A DNA stretch of 64,000 nt from Gemmatimonas sp. GTDB taxonomy: Bacteria > Gemmatimonadota > Gemmatimonadetes > Gemmatimonadales > Gemmatimonadaceae. The DNA lies in the NCBI GenBank assembly GCA_011390935.1, contig JAABRL010000004.1, positions 124,001 through 188,000 of the forward strand, given 5' to 3'. Below are positions 26,446-34,238 of the stretch, one piece after another (position 1 is the stretch's first letter; each line of letters begins with the position of its first letter). Both the position numbers and the translations under genes were made by a program. Below the pieces are notes generated by a model. It had not been told where the DNA came from, did not search any database, and saw nothing but the letters and a program-made list of their open reading frames with translations.

Positions 26446-28065
26446 ATGAGCGAACGACACTCGCACTCCGCGCTCGAAGCGATCATTGATATCGCGCCCG
26501 ATGGCGTCATCGTTCTTGACGATGCCTTCCGCATTGTGCGGTACAATCAGGGCGCCGAGCGCATCTTCGGGTGGAGTGAAGCCGACATGCTCGGCGAGCC
26601 GCTCGATCGCCTGCTGCCGCTCGCTCTCCGGGCCGTGCACCGCAGCCATGTGCGCGGCTTCGCGTCGGGCAACACCGATGCGCGCCGCATGGGCGAACGG
26701 CGGGTGATCTCCGGACTGCGACGCAATGGCGAGGAGTTTCCCGCCGATGCGTCCATCTCGCGCGTGACTGTGGCAGGCGAACGCACCTTCATGGTGATGA
26801 TTCGCGACGTCAGCGAGCGCAAGCGGTCGGACGACCGGCAGCGCATGCTGGCGATGTCGGGATGGGTGCTGGCCGGATCGCTCGATGTGGAGTCCACGCT
26901 CGCGACCGTCGCCGAAATGGCGCTGCCGTTGCTCGGCGATTGGAGTCTGGTGGAGCTGTTCTCCGAGGACGGCGAGGTACGCCGCGCCGCGGCCTCGCAC
27001 ATCGACAGCGCGATCGGCGCCGAGCTGGGCGTGCTCACCAGCACGCTGCCATCGGCACTGCCCGCCGAGTTGCGCGAGGGCAGTACGGCTCGCGTCGCTC
27101 ACGAGACGGCGCCGGTCGTGCTGACGAACGCGTCCAGCTGGTTTGACGGCAGCTTTCCGGACCCTGAGCTCAACGCGCGCGCGCGGGAGCTGGGGGCGAG
27201 CAGCATTCTCGTGGTGCCGCTACGTGCCGGTGGCCGGGGGTTTGGCGCGCTCAGTCTCGTGCGCACGGCACCAGGCAGTGGGCACTCGCCCGAAGAGGTG
27301 GCGGTGGCCGAGCAGTTCGGCACGAGTGCGGCGCTGGCACTCGAGAACGCGCGTCTGTATCAGGAGGCGCGCGCGGCGGTGCGCGAACGCGATGAGTTGC
27401 TGGCGATCGTGTCGCACGACCTGCGCAATCCGGTGAACGCGATCGTGATGCTGACCGGGGCGCTGCTGTCGCGCAGCGATTCGGGGGCGGCGGTGCCGGT
27501 CGAGATCGAGCAGCTGGAAGCCATGCGCGGCGCGGCGCGTCAGGCCGATGGGCTCATTCAGGATTTGCAGGACGTGTCGCGCATCACTGCAGGGCGACTG
27601 CGCGTCGATGCACGTCCTGCGGCCATCGCCGATGCGATCACCCAAACCGTGGAGTTGTTCGAACCCAGCGCGGAAGCGGCGGAGCTTACGCTCACGTACG
27701 ACGTCCCGCGCGAGCTGCCACGCGTGTTGGCGGACGTGCCCCGGGTGCAGCAGGTGCTGTCGAACCTGCTGGTGAACGCGATCAAGTTCACGCCGGCCGG
27801 TGGACGTGTGCATGTGGTCGCGTCGCTCGATGATGAGGGGCGGTTCGTGCACGTGAACGTCTGCGACACGGGCCCGGGGATCGCGCCGGAAGATGTGCCG
27901 CGTCTCTTTGAGCGCTACTGGCAGGCGCCCCGATTGCTGCGCGCGGGCTCAGGGCTCGGGCTCTTCATTGCGAAGGGCATCATCGAGGCGCATGGCGGCA
28001 CCATCGAGGTGGACACCGCCATGGGGAAGGGCACGGCCTTTGTGTTCACCCTGCCGGTGGCCTGA
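26446..28065 (+). CDS. PAS-GAF sensor histidine kinase
   Basis: A soluble 539-aa kinase. PAS domain at about 5-127 (IDIAPDGVIVLDDAFRIVRYNQGAERIFG), GAF about 140-310 (DWSLVELFSEDGE, ILVVPLRAGGRGFGAL), HisKA with His324 in IVSHDLRNPVNA, and HATPase (DTGPGIAPED, GSGLGLFIAKGI) ending at the C-terminus. The start at 26446 is 109 nt from the divergent P-type ATPase start; the much longer frame upstream is antisense to that ATPase and unlikely to be translated. There is no receiver domain or adjacent response regulator. The GAF and PAS suggest sensing of a small ligand or redox/light cue, not identifiable here. Confidence 0.88.
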   Translation: MSERHSHSALEAIIDIAPDGVIVLDDAFRIVRYNQGAERIFGWSEADMLGEPLDRLLPLALRAVHRSHVRGFASGNTDARRMGERRVISGLRRNGEEFPADASISRVTVAGERTFMVMIRDVSERKRSDDRQRMLAMSGWVLAGSLDVESTLATVAEMALPLLGDWSLVELFSEDGEVRRAAASHIDSAIGAELGVLTSTLPSALPAELREGSTARVAHETAPVVLTNASSWFDGSFPDPELNARARELGASSILVVPLRAGGRGFGALSLVRTAPGSGHSPEEVAVAEQFGTSAALALENARLYQEARAAVRERDELLAIVSHDLRNPVNAIVMLTGALLSRSDSGAAVPVEIEQLEAMRGAARQADGLIQDLQDVSRITAGRLRVDARPAAIADAITQTVELFEPSAEAAELTLTYDVPRELPRVLADVPRVQQVLSNLLVNAIKFTPAGGRVHVVASLDDEGRFVHVNVCDTGPGIAPEDVPRLFERYWQAPRLLRAGSGLGLFIAKGIIEAHGGTIEVDTAMGKGTAFVFTLPVA

Positions 28066-28376
28066 GCCACGGCGGATCTGCCCGAACAGTCGGGTGCGCG
28101 CAGCATCGGTGAGCGCCACGACCGCACGGTGCACCATCCGTCGCTCTACGGAAATCGCGTAGAAGCGCTTCCGCACCTCGGTCGTGCGCCCTACGATGCG
28201 CACCCCATGCGCCTGGAGCCCACGCGCGCCACCACTCAGTGGTAGCGCAGGTGCTGGTCGTTGCGCATGGTGAGGCTGGGCCTCGTGATGAACGCCCGGG
28301 TCAGGGAGCAAAAGCAACAGCGCGCCATTCCCACGAAGGGAATGGCGCGCTGGCGATGACGCGATCGCGCGAGCGA
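28066..28376. other. Intergenic stretch after the PAS-GAF kinase
   Basis: About 310 nt between the kinase stop and a small minus-strand gene. It holds the strong hairpin at 28318-28352 (listed separately) and an imperfect inverted repeat (AGAAGCGCTTCC near 28161-28172). I see no convincing gene in it. Confidence 0.4.
28312..28352 (-). terminator. Intrinsic terminator of the small membrane protein gene
   Basis: A perfect 15-bp stem (CAGCGCGCCATTCCC with GGGAATGGCGCGCTG) and a 5-nt loop. On the minus strand it is followed by TTGCTTTTGC, a T-rich tail, so it ends transcription coming from the small gene at 28377-28604. On the plus strand no T run follows. Confidence 0.8.
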
Positions 28377-28604
28377 TCAGTGATCGTCGTGCTCCTCACC
28401 ACCTTCGCTGTGCTCGGCTTCTGCGCCGCCGGCATTCTTCACGGAATCCTTCTCGGCGTAGACCTGCTGCATCATGGGGTTACGCGGATGCACGTAGGTG
28501 GCGCTGTGGACGCTGTACGCCCACCCGAAAAGGCCGGCGGTCATCGCGCAGACGACGAGGGCGAAGCCCCAGCCCTGCGTATTCGGATTGTATGGCTTGC
28601 TCAT
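28377..28604 (-). CDS. Small single-span membrane protein
   Basis: A 75-aa hypothetical protein: one transmembrane helix (about 12-31, GFALVVCAMTAGLFGWAYSV), a short linker with HPRNPMMQQ, and a C-terminal tail rich in Glu, Asp and His (AEHSEGGEEHDDH) that could bind metal ions. The gene has its own terminator, which supports it being real. The closest impression is of a small cytochrome-oxidase-type accessory subunit, but that is a guess. It precedes dinB on the same strand only by position, not by an operon-like spacing. Confidence 0.6.
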   Translation of the reverse strand: MSKPYNPNTQGWGFALVVCAMTAGLFGWAYSVHSATYVHPRNPMMQQVYAEKDSVKNAGGAEAEHSEGGEEHDDH

Positions 28605-28741
28605 GCGCGGAGTGTGCAGGGGCGAGAGTCACGGTGACGAGCGGGTGCGCTTCGCTGCCGGTGGAACCCACCACGGCAACGCAGCACCCCGCGTCCATTC
28701 CTGCAAACTAACAGCAGGTGCCGTTCGGTTCCAGCCAGCGC

Positions 28742-30046
28742 TCAACTCGGATCCTCTTCCACGCGGGGCCCCGGGTCGCGCGTGCGATCCACGAGGCCGG
28801 CCGGCAGGATCGAGCTGGCCCCGTAGCGGGCGCGGATCTGATCGAGGGCACGGGTGAGCGCCCGGTCTCGGTCCCCCTCCAGTTCCTCCCCCTGCTCATC
28901 GGGACGCGCGGCAGGAAGCGCGATATCGAACAGCCCCAACTGCGCGGCCTCGGCGTCCTTCCCCTCGAAGTGCGACAGACCGATGCCGAGCAGCCGAACC
29001 GGGGCGCGGTTGCCCCGACGCAGCTTACGGAACAGCGCGCGCGCGACGCGAAAGACGGCCTGCTCGGTGGTAATCGGCAAAGGGAGCGAGCGCTGCGCCG
29101 TCCGTGAACGAAAGTGGCGATCCTTGAGCTTCACGGTGACGGTGCGCGCTTCGAGGGACTGTCCCCGCAGATCGGCCGATACGCGCACGGCGAGGCGCAG
29201 CAGCTCGCGCTCGAGCAGTGCATCGTCGTCGAGATCCTTGGCGAAGGTGTCCTCGCGACTGACCGACTTCTGGCCATCACGCGGCTCGACCACGCTCGGA
29301 TCGACGCCGTGCACCCGTGCGTGCAGCCATGCGCCGGCGCGATCGCCCAGCGCGCGAACGAGCCGAGCTTCGCCAGCGGACTGCGCCTCGGCCACCGTAA
29401 CCAAACCGAGGCGTTCGAGGCGCTCGGCCAGCCGCGGTCCCACCATGGGCAGGTCGGCGAGGCGAAAGCGCGCGAGGTACGCCGCTTCCTCGCCGGGCGT
29501 CACGCAGTGCACACCGCTCGCGCCACGCGATGGTTTGGCGTCTTCCACGGCCATCTTGGCGAGCAGGCGCGACGTGCCCCCCCCGATCGAGACGGAAAGC
29601 CCCGTGGCCTCGAACACGGCGGCCCGAATGCGTGCGGCTGTCACGGCCAGCGGTTCGTGGTGATAGAGCGCTTCGGTGCCGGAGAGATCCAGGTACCATT
29701 CGTCGATGCTCGACGCCTGCACGACCGGCGCGAACTGATGCAGCACGGCGGCGATATCACGGCTGCGACGACTGCAGGCGCCGCGAGGCACCGGCACACA
29801 CAGTGCGTCGGGGCAGAGCTGCAGCGCGCGAGCGATCGGCATGGCGGAGCGCACGCCGTAGGCTCGGCATTCGTACGAGGCAGAGCACACCACCCCACGG
29901 CTGCCGGGCCGTCCCCCCACAATGAGCAGCGGCGCCCGACCGGCCCCGTCAGGGTCCTCCTGCCGGGCGACGGCCACGAAAAACGCATCGGCATCAGCGA
30001 GCAGGATGCGACGCGGACCGGCGGGCGAGAGCGTGGAGGCAGGCAT
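28742..30046 (-). CDS. dinB: DNA polymerase IV (Y-family, DinB)
   Basis: A 434-aa translesion DNA polymerase. The catalytic Y-family motifs are present: LLADADAFFVAVA near residue 15 with the first metal ligand Asp, SYECRAYGVRSAMP, and SSIDEWYLDLS with the catalytic SIDE around residue 115. Further segments are IGGGTSRLLAKMA, HhH-type LADLPMVGPRLAERL and the little-finger KLKDRHFRSRT. The C-terminal tail includes QLGLFD, a candidate sliding-clamp (beta) binding motif (Q-L-x-L-F). The ATG at 30046 is the longest start. Such polymerases bypass lesions under SOS; I did not see a LexA box of the E. coli type. Confidence 0.9.
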   Translation of the reverse strand: MPASTLSPAGPRRILLADADAFFVAVARQEDPDGAGRAPLLIVGGRPGSRGVVCSASYECRAYGVRSAMPIARALQLCPDALCVPVPRGACSRRSRDIAAVLHQFAPVVQASSIDEWYLDLSGTEALYHHEPLAVTAARIRAAVFEATGLSVSIGGGTSRLLAKMAVEDAKPSRGASGVHCVTPGEEAAYLARFRLADLPMVGPRLAERLERLGLVTVAEAQSAGEARLVRALGDRAGAWLHARVHGVDPSVVEPRDGQKSVSREDTFAKDLDDDALLERELLRLAVRVSADLRGQSLEARTVTVKLKDRHFRSRTAQRSLPLPITTEQAVFRVARALFRKLRRGNRAPVRLLGIGLSHFEGKDAEAAQLGLFDIALPAARPDEQGEELEGDRDRALTRALDQIRARYGASSILPAGLVDRTRDPGPRVEEDPS

Positions 30047-30101
30047 GAGGCTGAGGGGCGTGGACTACACGGGAATCTAGCCGTTGTCGAACGGCGCCCT
30101 C

Positions 30102-31001
30102 GTGTCGCTGCAACCGGCGGGCCGTACGCGCCGTTTGCCCCCCGTGGAACCATCCCGCGTGATTACCGTCGATTGGTCTGGTGCGCGTACTGGCGCCGCG
30201 CACAAGATCTGGCTGGCCGAGATTCGGTCGGGCCGCGTGAGGCGGCTGGAGTGTGGTCGTGATCGTGACGAGATCACGCGCGAGTTGCTGCAGGTGGTGG
30301 CATCGGCACGCGCCGAACGTGAGCGCGTGGTTGTTGGACTGGATTTCGGCTTTGGCGTGCCGGCGTGGTACATGGATCGCGAGGGGTGGCGCACGGGGCG
30401 CGATGTGTGGCACGCGTTCACGGCAGCGCATGCCGACGCGACACTCACCGCCCCCTCGTTCCCGTTTTGGGGGCGGGGAGCGCAGCGCACGCGTCCCGCG
30501 GAGCTGCGCGACGATGATGGGGTAACGCCGCCGTTGCGTGAGACGGAACGGGCGCTACGCGGACGGGCGCGCCCGTTTTCCGTGTTTCAGCTGGTGGGCG
30601 CGGGCAGTGTGGGAGCGGCGTCGCTGCGCGGCATGCCCACGCTGCTCGCCCTCGCAGAGGCTGGCGCATTGATCTGGCCGTTCGATGATGATCCCGGTGG
30701 CGCGGTCACCGTTGTGGCTGAAGTGTGGCCACGACTCGCCGCCCTCACGGTGAACAAATCGGACGCCGAGGCGCGAGTGGCGCACGTACGAACGATGGCG
30801 TCGCGTGTGGAGGGTGTACTCGCGCACGAAGCCGCCGTACGTGGCAGCGACGACGCCTTCGATGCCCTTGTGGCCGCAATCTCGCTCTGGCATGCGCGTG
30901 CGCGTCTCACGCAGCTGCCGCACGACAGCACGGCCGCGCAGCGGCGCGAAGGGCGCATACTCGATGTGCTCGACGAGGGCGCGCAGGCGTTGCACGCATG
31001 A
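30102..31001 (+). CDS. DUF429-like protein, RNase-H-fold
   Basis: A protein of about 299 aa predicted from the pattern VITVDWSGARTGAAHKIWLAEI at the start, VVGLDFGFGVPAWYM, RPFSVFQLVGAGSVGAASL and SDDAFDALVAAI. These show Asp residues at the positions expected for an RNase-H-like active site (DWSGA, LDFGF, DDAFDA), similar to DUF429 / predicted RNase-H-fold nucleases. No experimental function is known. The longest start is a TTG at 30084; I prefer the GTG at 30102, and a GTG at 30144 is also possible. It is divergent from dinB and ends close to the convergent PLP enzyme gene. Confidence 0.7.
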   Translation: MSLQPAGRTRRLPPVEPSRVITVDWSGARTGAAHKIWLAEIRSGRVRRLECGRDRDEITRELLQVVASARAERERVVVGLDFGFGVPAWYMDREGWRTGRDVWHAFTAAHADATLTAPSFPFWGRGAQRTRPAELRDDDGVTPPLRETERALRGRARPFSVFQLVGAGSVGAASLRGMPTLLALAEAGALIWPFDDDPGGAVTVVAEVWPRLAALTVNKSDAEARVAHVRTMASRVEGVLAHEAAVRGSDDAFDALVAAISLWHARARLTQLPHDSTAAQRREGRILDVLDEGAQALHA

Positions 31002-31034
31002 TGCAGGCACACGCTGACACCACCACCGCGTCGT

Positions 31035-32174
31035 TCACGCCATGCGAGGGCGACGCGGTTTGCTGTCCTCGTCGAGCACGATCGCACCTCGTCCACGTGC
31101 TGCGACGGGCCAGGTGGTTTCCACGTAGTCACCGCGCACACCCACCACGGTGTCGAACTGCTGCACGACGATGCACACATGATTGGGCACGAGTCGTACG
31201 CGATCGCCCACGCGCGGTTGCCAGTCTGTGTGCGACAGATCGAGGATGCCATGCTCCTCGCTCATGCGCGTCACCACCACCTCCGGATGGTCGAGCACGG
31301 CCGCATACCCATCGCCTTCACCCCGCAGCGGCTCACGCGCGAGTGCCTTCGTACCGGCGTCCACCACGCACTGTCCCGGAACAGCCGTACTCACGACCGT
31401 GGCAAGCACCGTCAGCGCACAGTCGTCCCAGTCGCAGGCTTGAATGGCCGCGGTGGTACGATCGTTGTAAACGTAGGTGCCAGGGCGGACTTCGGTGACG
31501 CCCGCGACCTCGTGAATGCGCCAGGCGAGCGGTGTCGAGCCTCCGCTGATCACACGCGGGGGAAGCCCCGCATCGAGCAGGGATTCCTGCAGCGCGTTCA
31601 GCGCCGTGCTCAGCGCTGCGATGGCGGACCCCTGCTCGCCCACGGCTTCGCGTACGTGTCCGGGATAGAACGTGACGCCGGCGAATCGCAGCGCTTCGGT
31701 GTCGCGCACCGCTTTGGCGAGCGACACGGCCGCGTGCGACGGGGCGACGCCCACGCGCTGCATGCCGACATCGACCTCGACGTAGACCTCCAACTCGCGC
31801 CGCGCCAATCGCGCGGCCATGCTGAGGGCCGGCAGGCAGTCGGCGCTGTCCACGGCGACCGTGAGCCGAACCGATGACGGCAATCGCATCAGACGTTCGA
31901 GTCGCGCTGCGCCAACCGGCGGATAGGCGAGCAGCAGGTCGTCACACACGTCGGCCATGGTCTCGAGCTCCTGCGTGGTGGCGCAGGTGAGGCCAACGGC
32001 GCCGCGCTGCAGCTGTTCAGTGGCAATGCGCGGTGCTTTGTGCGTCTTTACGTGCGGACGCAGTCGCAGGTCGTGCAGGGTGGCGTAGGCCGCCATGCGG
32101 TCCAGATTGTGTGTCAGCCGATCGAGGTCCACGATCGGAACCGGCGTCTCGAGTGTTTCGAGGTGCGTCGCCAC
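31035..32174 (-). CDS. D-threonine aldolase / D-serine dehydratase-like PLP enzyme
   Basis: A 379-aa enzyme with an alanine-racemase-type N-terminal barrel. The PLP-binding Lys is Lys43 in RPHVKTHK, typical of metal-activated D-threonine aldolases and eukaryotic-type D-serine dehydratases. The C-terminal PNHVC motif supplies the His and Cys metal ligands that these enzymes need. It probably cleaves D-3-hydroxy amino acids or dehydrates D-serine; the two cannot be separated from sequence. A GTG at 32174 follows a GGGGGAG ribosome-binding site. A Rid protein is divergent from it with only 26 nt between the starts, fitting a PLP enzyme that releases reactive enamines. Confidence 0.88.
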   Translation of the reverse strand: MATHLETLETPVPIVDLDRLTHNLDRMAAYATLHDLRLRPHVKTHKAPRIATEQLQRGAVGLTCATTQELETMADVCDDLLLAYPPVGAARLERLMRLPSSVRLTVAVDSADCLPALSMAARLARRELEVYVEVDVGMQRVGVAPSHAAVSLAKAVRDTEALRFAGVTFYPGHVREAVGEQGSAIAALSTALNALQESLLDAGLPPRVISGGSTPLAWRIHEVAGVTEVRPGTYVYNDRTTAAIQACDWDDCALTVLATVVSTAVPGQCVVDAGTKALAREPLRGEGDGYAAVLDHPEVVVTRMSEEHGILDLSHTDWQPRVGDRVRLVPNHVCIVVQQFDTVVGVRGDYVETTWPVAARGRGAIVLDEDSKPRRPRMA

Positions 32175-32200
32175 GCGCTCTCCCCCAACCCATGTGATTC

Positions 32201-32596
32201 ATGTCTGATGCCATGCGCTCCTGGACGCCGATCCAGCCGTCCGACGCTCCACCGCCTGCGGGAGCCTACAGCCCGGGGGTACGAGTCGGCAACCTGTACT
32301 TCGTGAGCGGTCAGGTGCCGCGCGACCCCGTGACCGGCGAGCTGGCGGGTGACGATATCGAAACGCAGGTGCGGCGCACCATGCAGAATCTGCAGCGGGT
32401 ACTGCACGCGGGTGGGGCCACGCTCACCGATGTGGTGAGTGTGACGGTGCACCTGGCGGACGAGAAGGACTGGGGCGCATTCGATGGCGTGTATCGTGAG
32501 TTCATGACGCCGCCATTTCCCACGCGCACGGTGGTGGGCGCGCAGCTGCGCGGCATCAAGGTGGAGATCACGGCGGTGGCGTGGATTCAGGGGTAG
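32201..32596 (+). CDS. Rid-family (YjgF) protein, cytosolic
   Basis: A 131-aa Rid-domain protein without a signal peptide. The conserved blocks PPPAGAYSPGVRVGNLYFVSGQVP, RTMQNLQRVLHAGGATLTDVV and KVEITAVA are present. In the place of the RidA catalytic Arg block (xVARLP) it reads VGAQLRGI, so the canonical enamine/imine deaminase residue is not there. Its start is 26 nt from the divergent D-threonine-aldolase-like gene, which suggests shared regulation and a shared amine metabolism. The ATG at 32201 fits the family's usual length; an ATG at 32213 is possible. Confidence 0.85.
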   Translation: MSDAMRSWTPIQPSDAPPPAGAYSPGVRVGNLYFVSGQVPRDPVTGELAGDDIETQVRRTMQNLQRVLHAGGATLTDVVSVTVHLADEKDWGAFDGVYREFMTPPFPTRTVVGAQLRGIKVEITAVAWIQG

Positions 32597-32616
32597 CGCA
32601 CGACGCAGGCGAGCCA

Positions 32617-33324
32617 ATGCCTGCGCCGACCATGCATCGGCTCACCGTAGCGCGCACGGCGCGATACGCCACAGTTGGGGCCGAGCCTGCGCAGGCCACG
32701 CAGCTGTGGGTGGCGTTTCATGGCTACGCGCATCGTGCCGCCGATTTCGTGGCGCCACTTGTCGAGGTGGTGCCGGCGCACGTGCGCGTGGTGGCCCCGG
32801 AGGGGCTGTCGCGTTTCTATCTCGAGATGCCGCGTCCCGATGGTGGGCACCTGGCGCGCACTGGTGCGTCGTGGCTCACCCGCGATGATCGGGAGGATGA
32901 GCTGCGCGATGCCCTTGCCATGATCCAATCGGTGGTGGCGCGCGAGTATGCGGCCATCATGCACGCGCGTGGTGCACGTCCGACGTTGTGCGTGCTCGGG
33001 TTCTCGCAAGGTGTCGCCATGAGCATGCGCTGGGTGGTGGAGGCGGGGCGCAATCCGGCGATTGGTGCACACGCGCCCGTACACCGTCATGTGTTGTGGG
33101 CGGGCGGTCTGGCGCACGATGTGTCAGACGATGCGTTGCGCGACGCCTGGCGCGAAACGGCGGTGGAGGTCGTGTGGGGAACGCGCGACAAGTTCGCGAG
33201 CGACGCGGTGCGCGAGGTGGTACGGGCGCGGTTCGAACGCATTGGCGTTGCACCCGCGGCGCGCACGTTCGAGGGCGGGCATCGACTCGATGCGACGCTG
33301 CTCGGTCAGATGCTGGCCGAGTGA
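32617..33324 (+). CDS. Alpha/beta hydrolase, phospholipase/carboxylesterase family
   Basis: A cytosolic esterase of about 235 aa. The nucleophile motif GFSQG (CVLGFSQGVAMS), an Asp in WGTRDKF and a His in EGGHRL form the expected Ser-Asp-His triad of the acyl-protein-thioesterase / carboxylesterase family. The oxyanion segment is AFHGYAHRA. The substrate is unknown. The longest frame starts at a GTG (32581) inside the end of the Rid gene; I chose the ATG at 32617. It probably forms a two-gene unit with the upstream Rid gene. Confidence 0.8.
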   Translation: MPAPTMHRLTVARTARYATVGAEPAQATQLWVAFHGYAHRAADFVAPLVEVVPAHVRVVAPEGLSRFYLEMPRPDGGHLARTGASWLTRDDREDELRDALAMIQSVVAREYAAIMHARGARPTLCVLGFSQGVAMSMRWVVEAGRNPAIGAHAPVHRHVLWAGGLAHDVSDDALRDAWRETAVEVVWGTRDKFASDAVREVVRARFERIGVAPAARTFEGGHRLDATLLGQMLAE

Positions 33325-33334
33325 GTGCGTTGGG

Positions 33335-33727
33335 CTATCGATCGCCCTTGAGTCGGCGAATCGCGCGTCGATCGTGTTTGGTGGGACGTCCTTCGCCGTG
33401 CCCGAACACGCTTGGCATGCTGTCGAGCTGCACCTTCAGCGCGGCACGTCGCGACGTGCTCTCCGCCGTTTCCTCGTAGAGCAGCTGGGCCTCGGGTGCC
33501 GGTCCGCGGCGTTCGGAGACGCCGCGCACGACCAGATCCCACGCGTACTGTCCGAGGCGCAGCGAGACGCGGTCACCGGGCACGAGATGGCGCGAGCGTT
33601 TCGCGCGATCGCCGTTGACATCCACCTTGCCACCATCGATCGCTTCGGCGGCGAGGGCGCGCGTCTTGAAGAAGCGGGCGGCCCACAGCCATTTGTCCAG
33701 TCGCACGGACGGGGTCGTGTCAGACAA
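33335..33727 (-). CDS. hslR: Hsp15-like S4-domain RNA-binding protein
   Basis: A 130-aa protein with an S4 RNA-binding domain at the N-terminus (VRLDKWLWAARFFKTRALAAEAIDGGKVDVNG) and a basic C-terminal tail (RPTKHDRRAIRRLKG). These are the features of Hsp15/HslR, which binds stalled 50S subunits carrying a nascent chain and helps recycle them. It is the last gene of a minus-strand set, 12 nt after the acidic-tailed protein gene. It is convergent with the esterase gene (10 nt between stops). Confidence 0.9.
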   Translation of the reverse strand: MSDTTPSVRLDKWLWAARFFKTRALAAEAIDGGKVDVNGDRAKRSRHLVPGDRVSLRLGQYAWDLVVRGVSERRGPAPEAQLLYEETAESTSRRAALKVQLDSMPSVFGHGEGRPTKHDRRAIRRLKGDR

Positions 33728-33738
33728 CCGCGTTGGCC

Positions 33739-34176
33739 TCAGCGCGGGTCATCGTCGTCGTCGAGGTCATCATCATCGAACGCATCGTCGTCGGTCTCGT
33801 CGTCAGTCTCGCGGTCGTCGCCGTTCAGCGATTCGTCGGTGCCAAGCGCGGCGCGTTCCTTCGTCACGATATCGGCGATGCGGGTGGCGGCGCCACCGTA
33901 GACACTCCGCACGAACGCGTCCTCTGCTCGTTCGGAGAGCGCGGCGATTTCGGGGAGCAGATCGTCGAGGGCCGTCAGCTGTTCGGTGACCTCGTCGCTG
34001 AGGTTTTCCAGGAGCGACGCGACCTGATCGCAGGCTTCGGCCATGCGCTCCGAGGCCTCCGCGTTCGGGCCGTGCGACGGAGCGGGCTTACCGGCGAGCG
34101 ACGCGGCGCGCTCGCGCAACGTCACCGCGTCGGCGGTGAAGCGGGCGTGCAGATAGGAACGAGGATCGTCAGCCAT
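33739..34176 (-). CDS. Small protein with a polyaspartate tail
   Basis: A 145-aa protein of unknown function from the ATG at 34176 (an ATG at 34191 is possible). Residues 1-115 are mostly helical (SYLHARFTADAVTLRERA, EACDQVASLLENLSDEVTEQL), with no membrane segment. The last 30 residues are almost all Asp/Glu (DDDAFDDDDLDDDDD), reminiscent of the acidic C-terminus of DNA-mimic or histone-chaperone-like proteins. It lies 12 nt upstream of hslR on the same strand. Confidence 0.7.
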   Translation of the reverse strand: MADDPRSYLHARFTADAVTLRERAASLAGKPAPSHGPNAEASERMAEACDQVASLLENLSDEVTEQLTALDDLLPEIAALSERAEDAFVRSVYGGAATRIADIVTKERAALGTDESLNGDDRETDDETDDDAFDDDDLDDDDDPR

Positions 34177-34238
34177 CGCGAACGTATGCATAGAGGTGAG
34201 GAGCCGCGCCAGTGGCCGTTCGGCGGACGTGGCGCGGA

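Noticed and set aside
33750-33800. Trinucleotide-like repeat (GTC/ATC) that might be a CRISPR or microsatellite
   Set aside because: It is the reverse of the polyaspartate codons of the acidic-tailed protein; there are no spacers or regular repeats.
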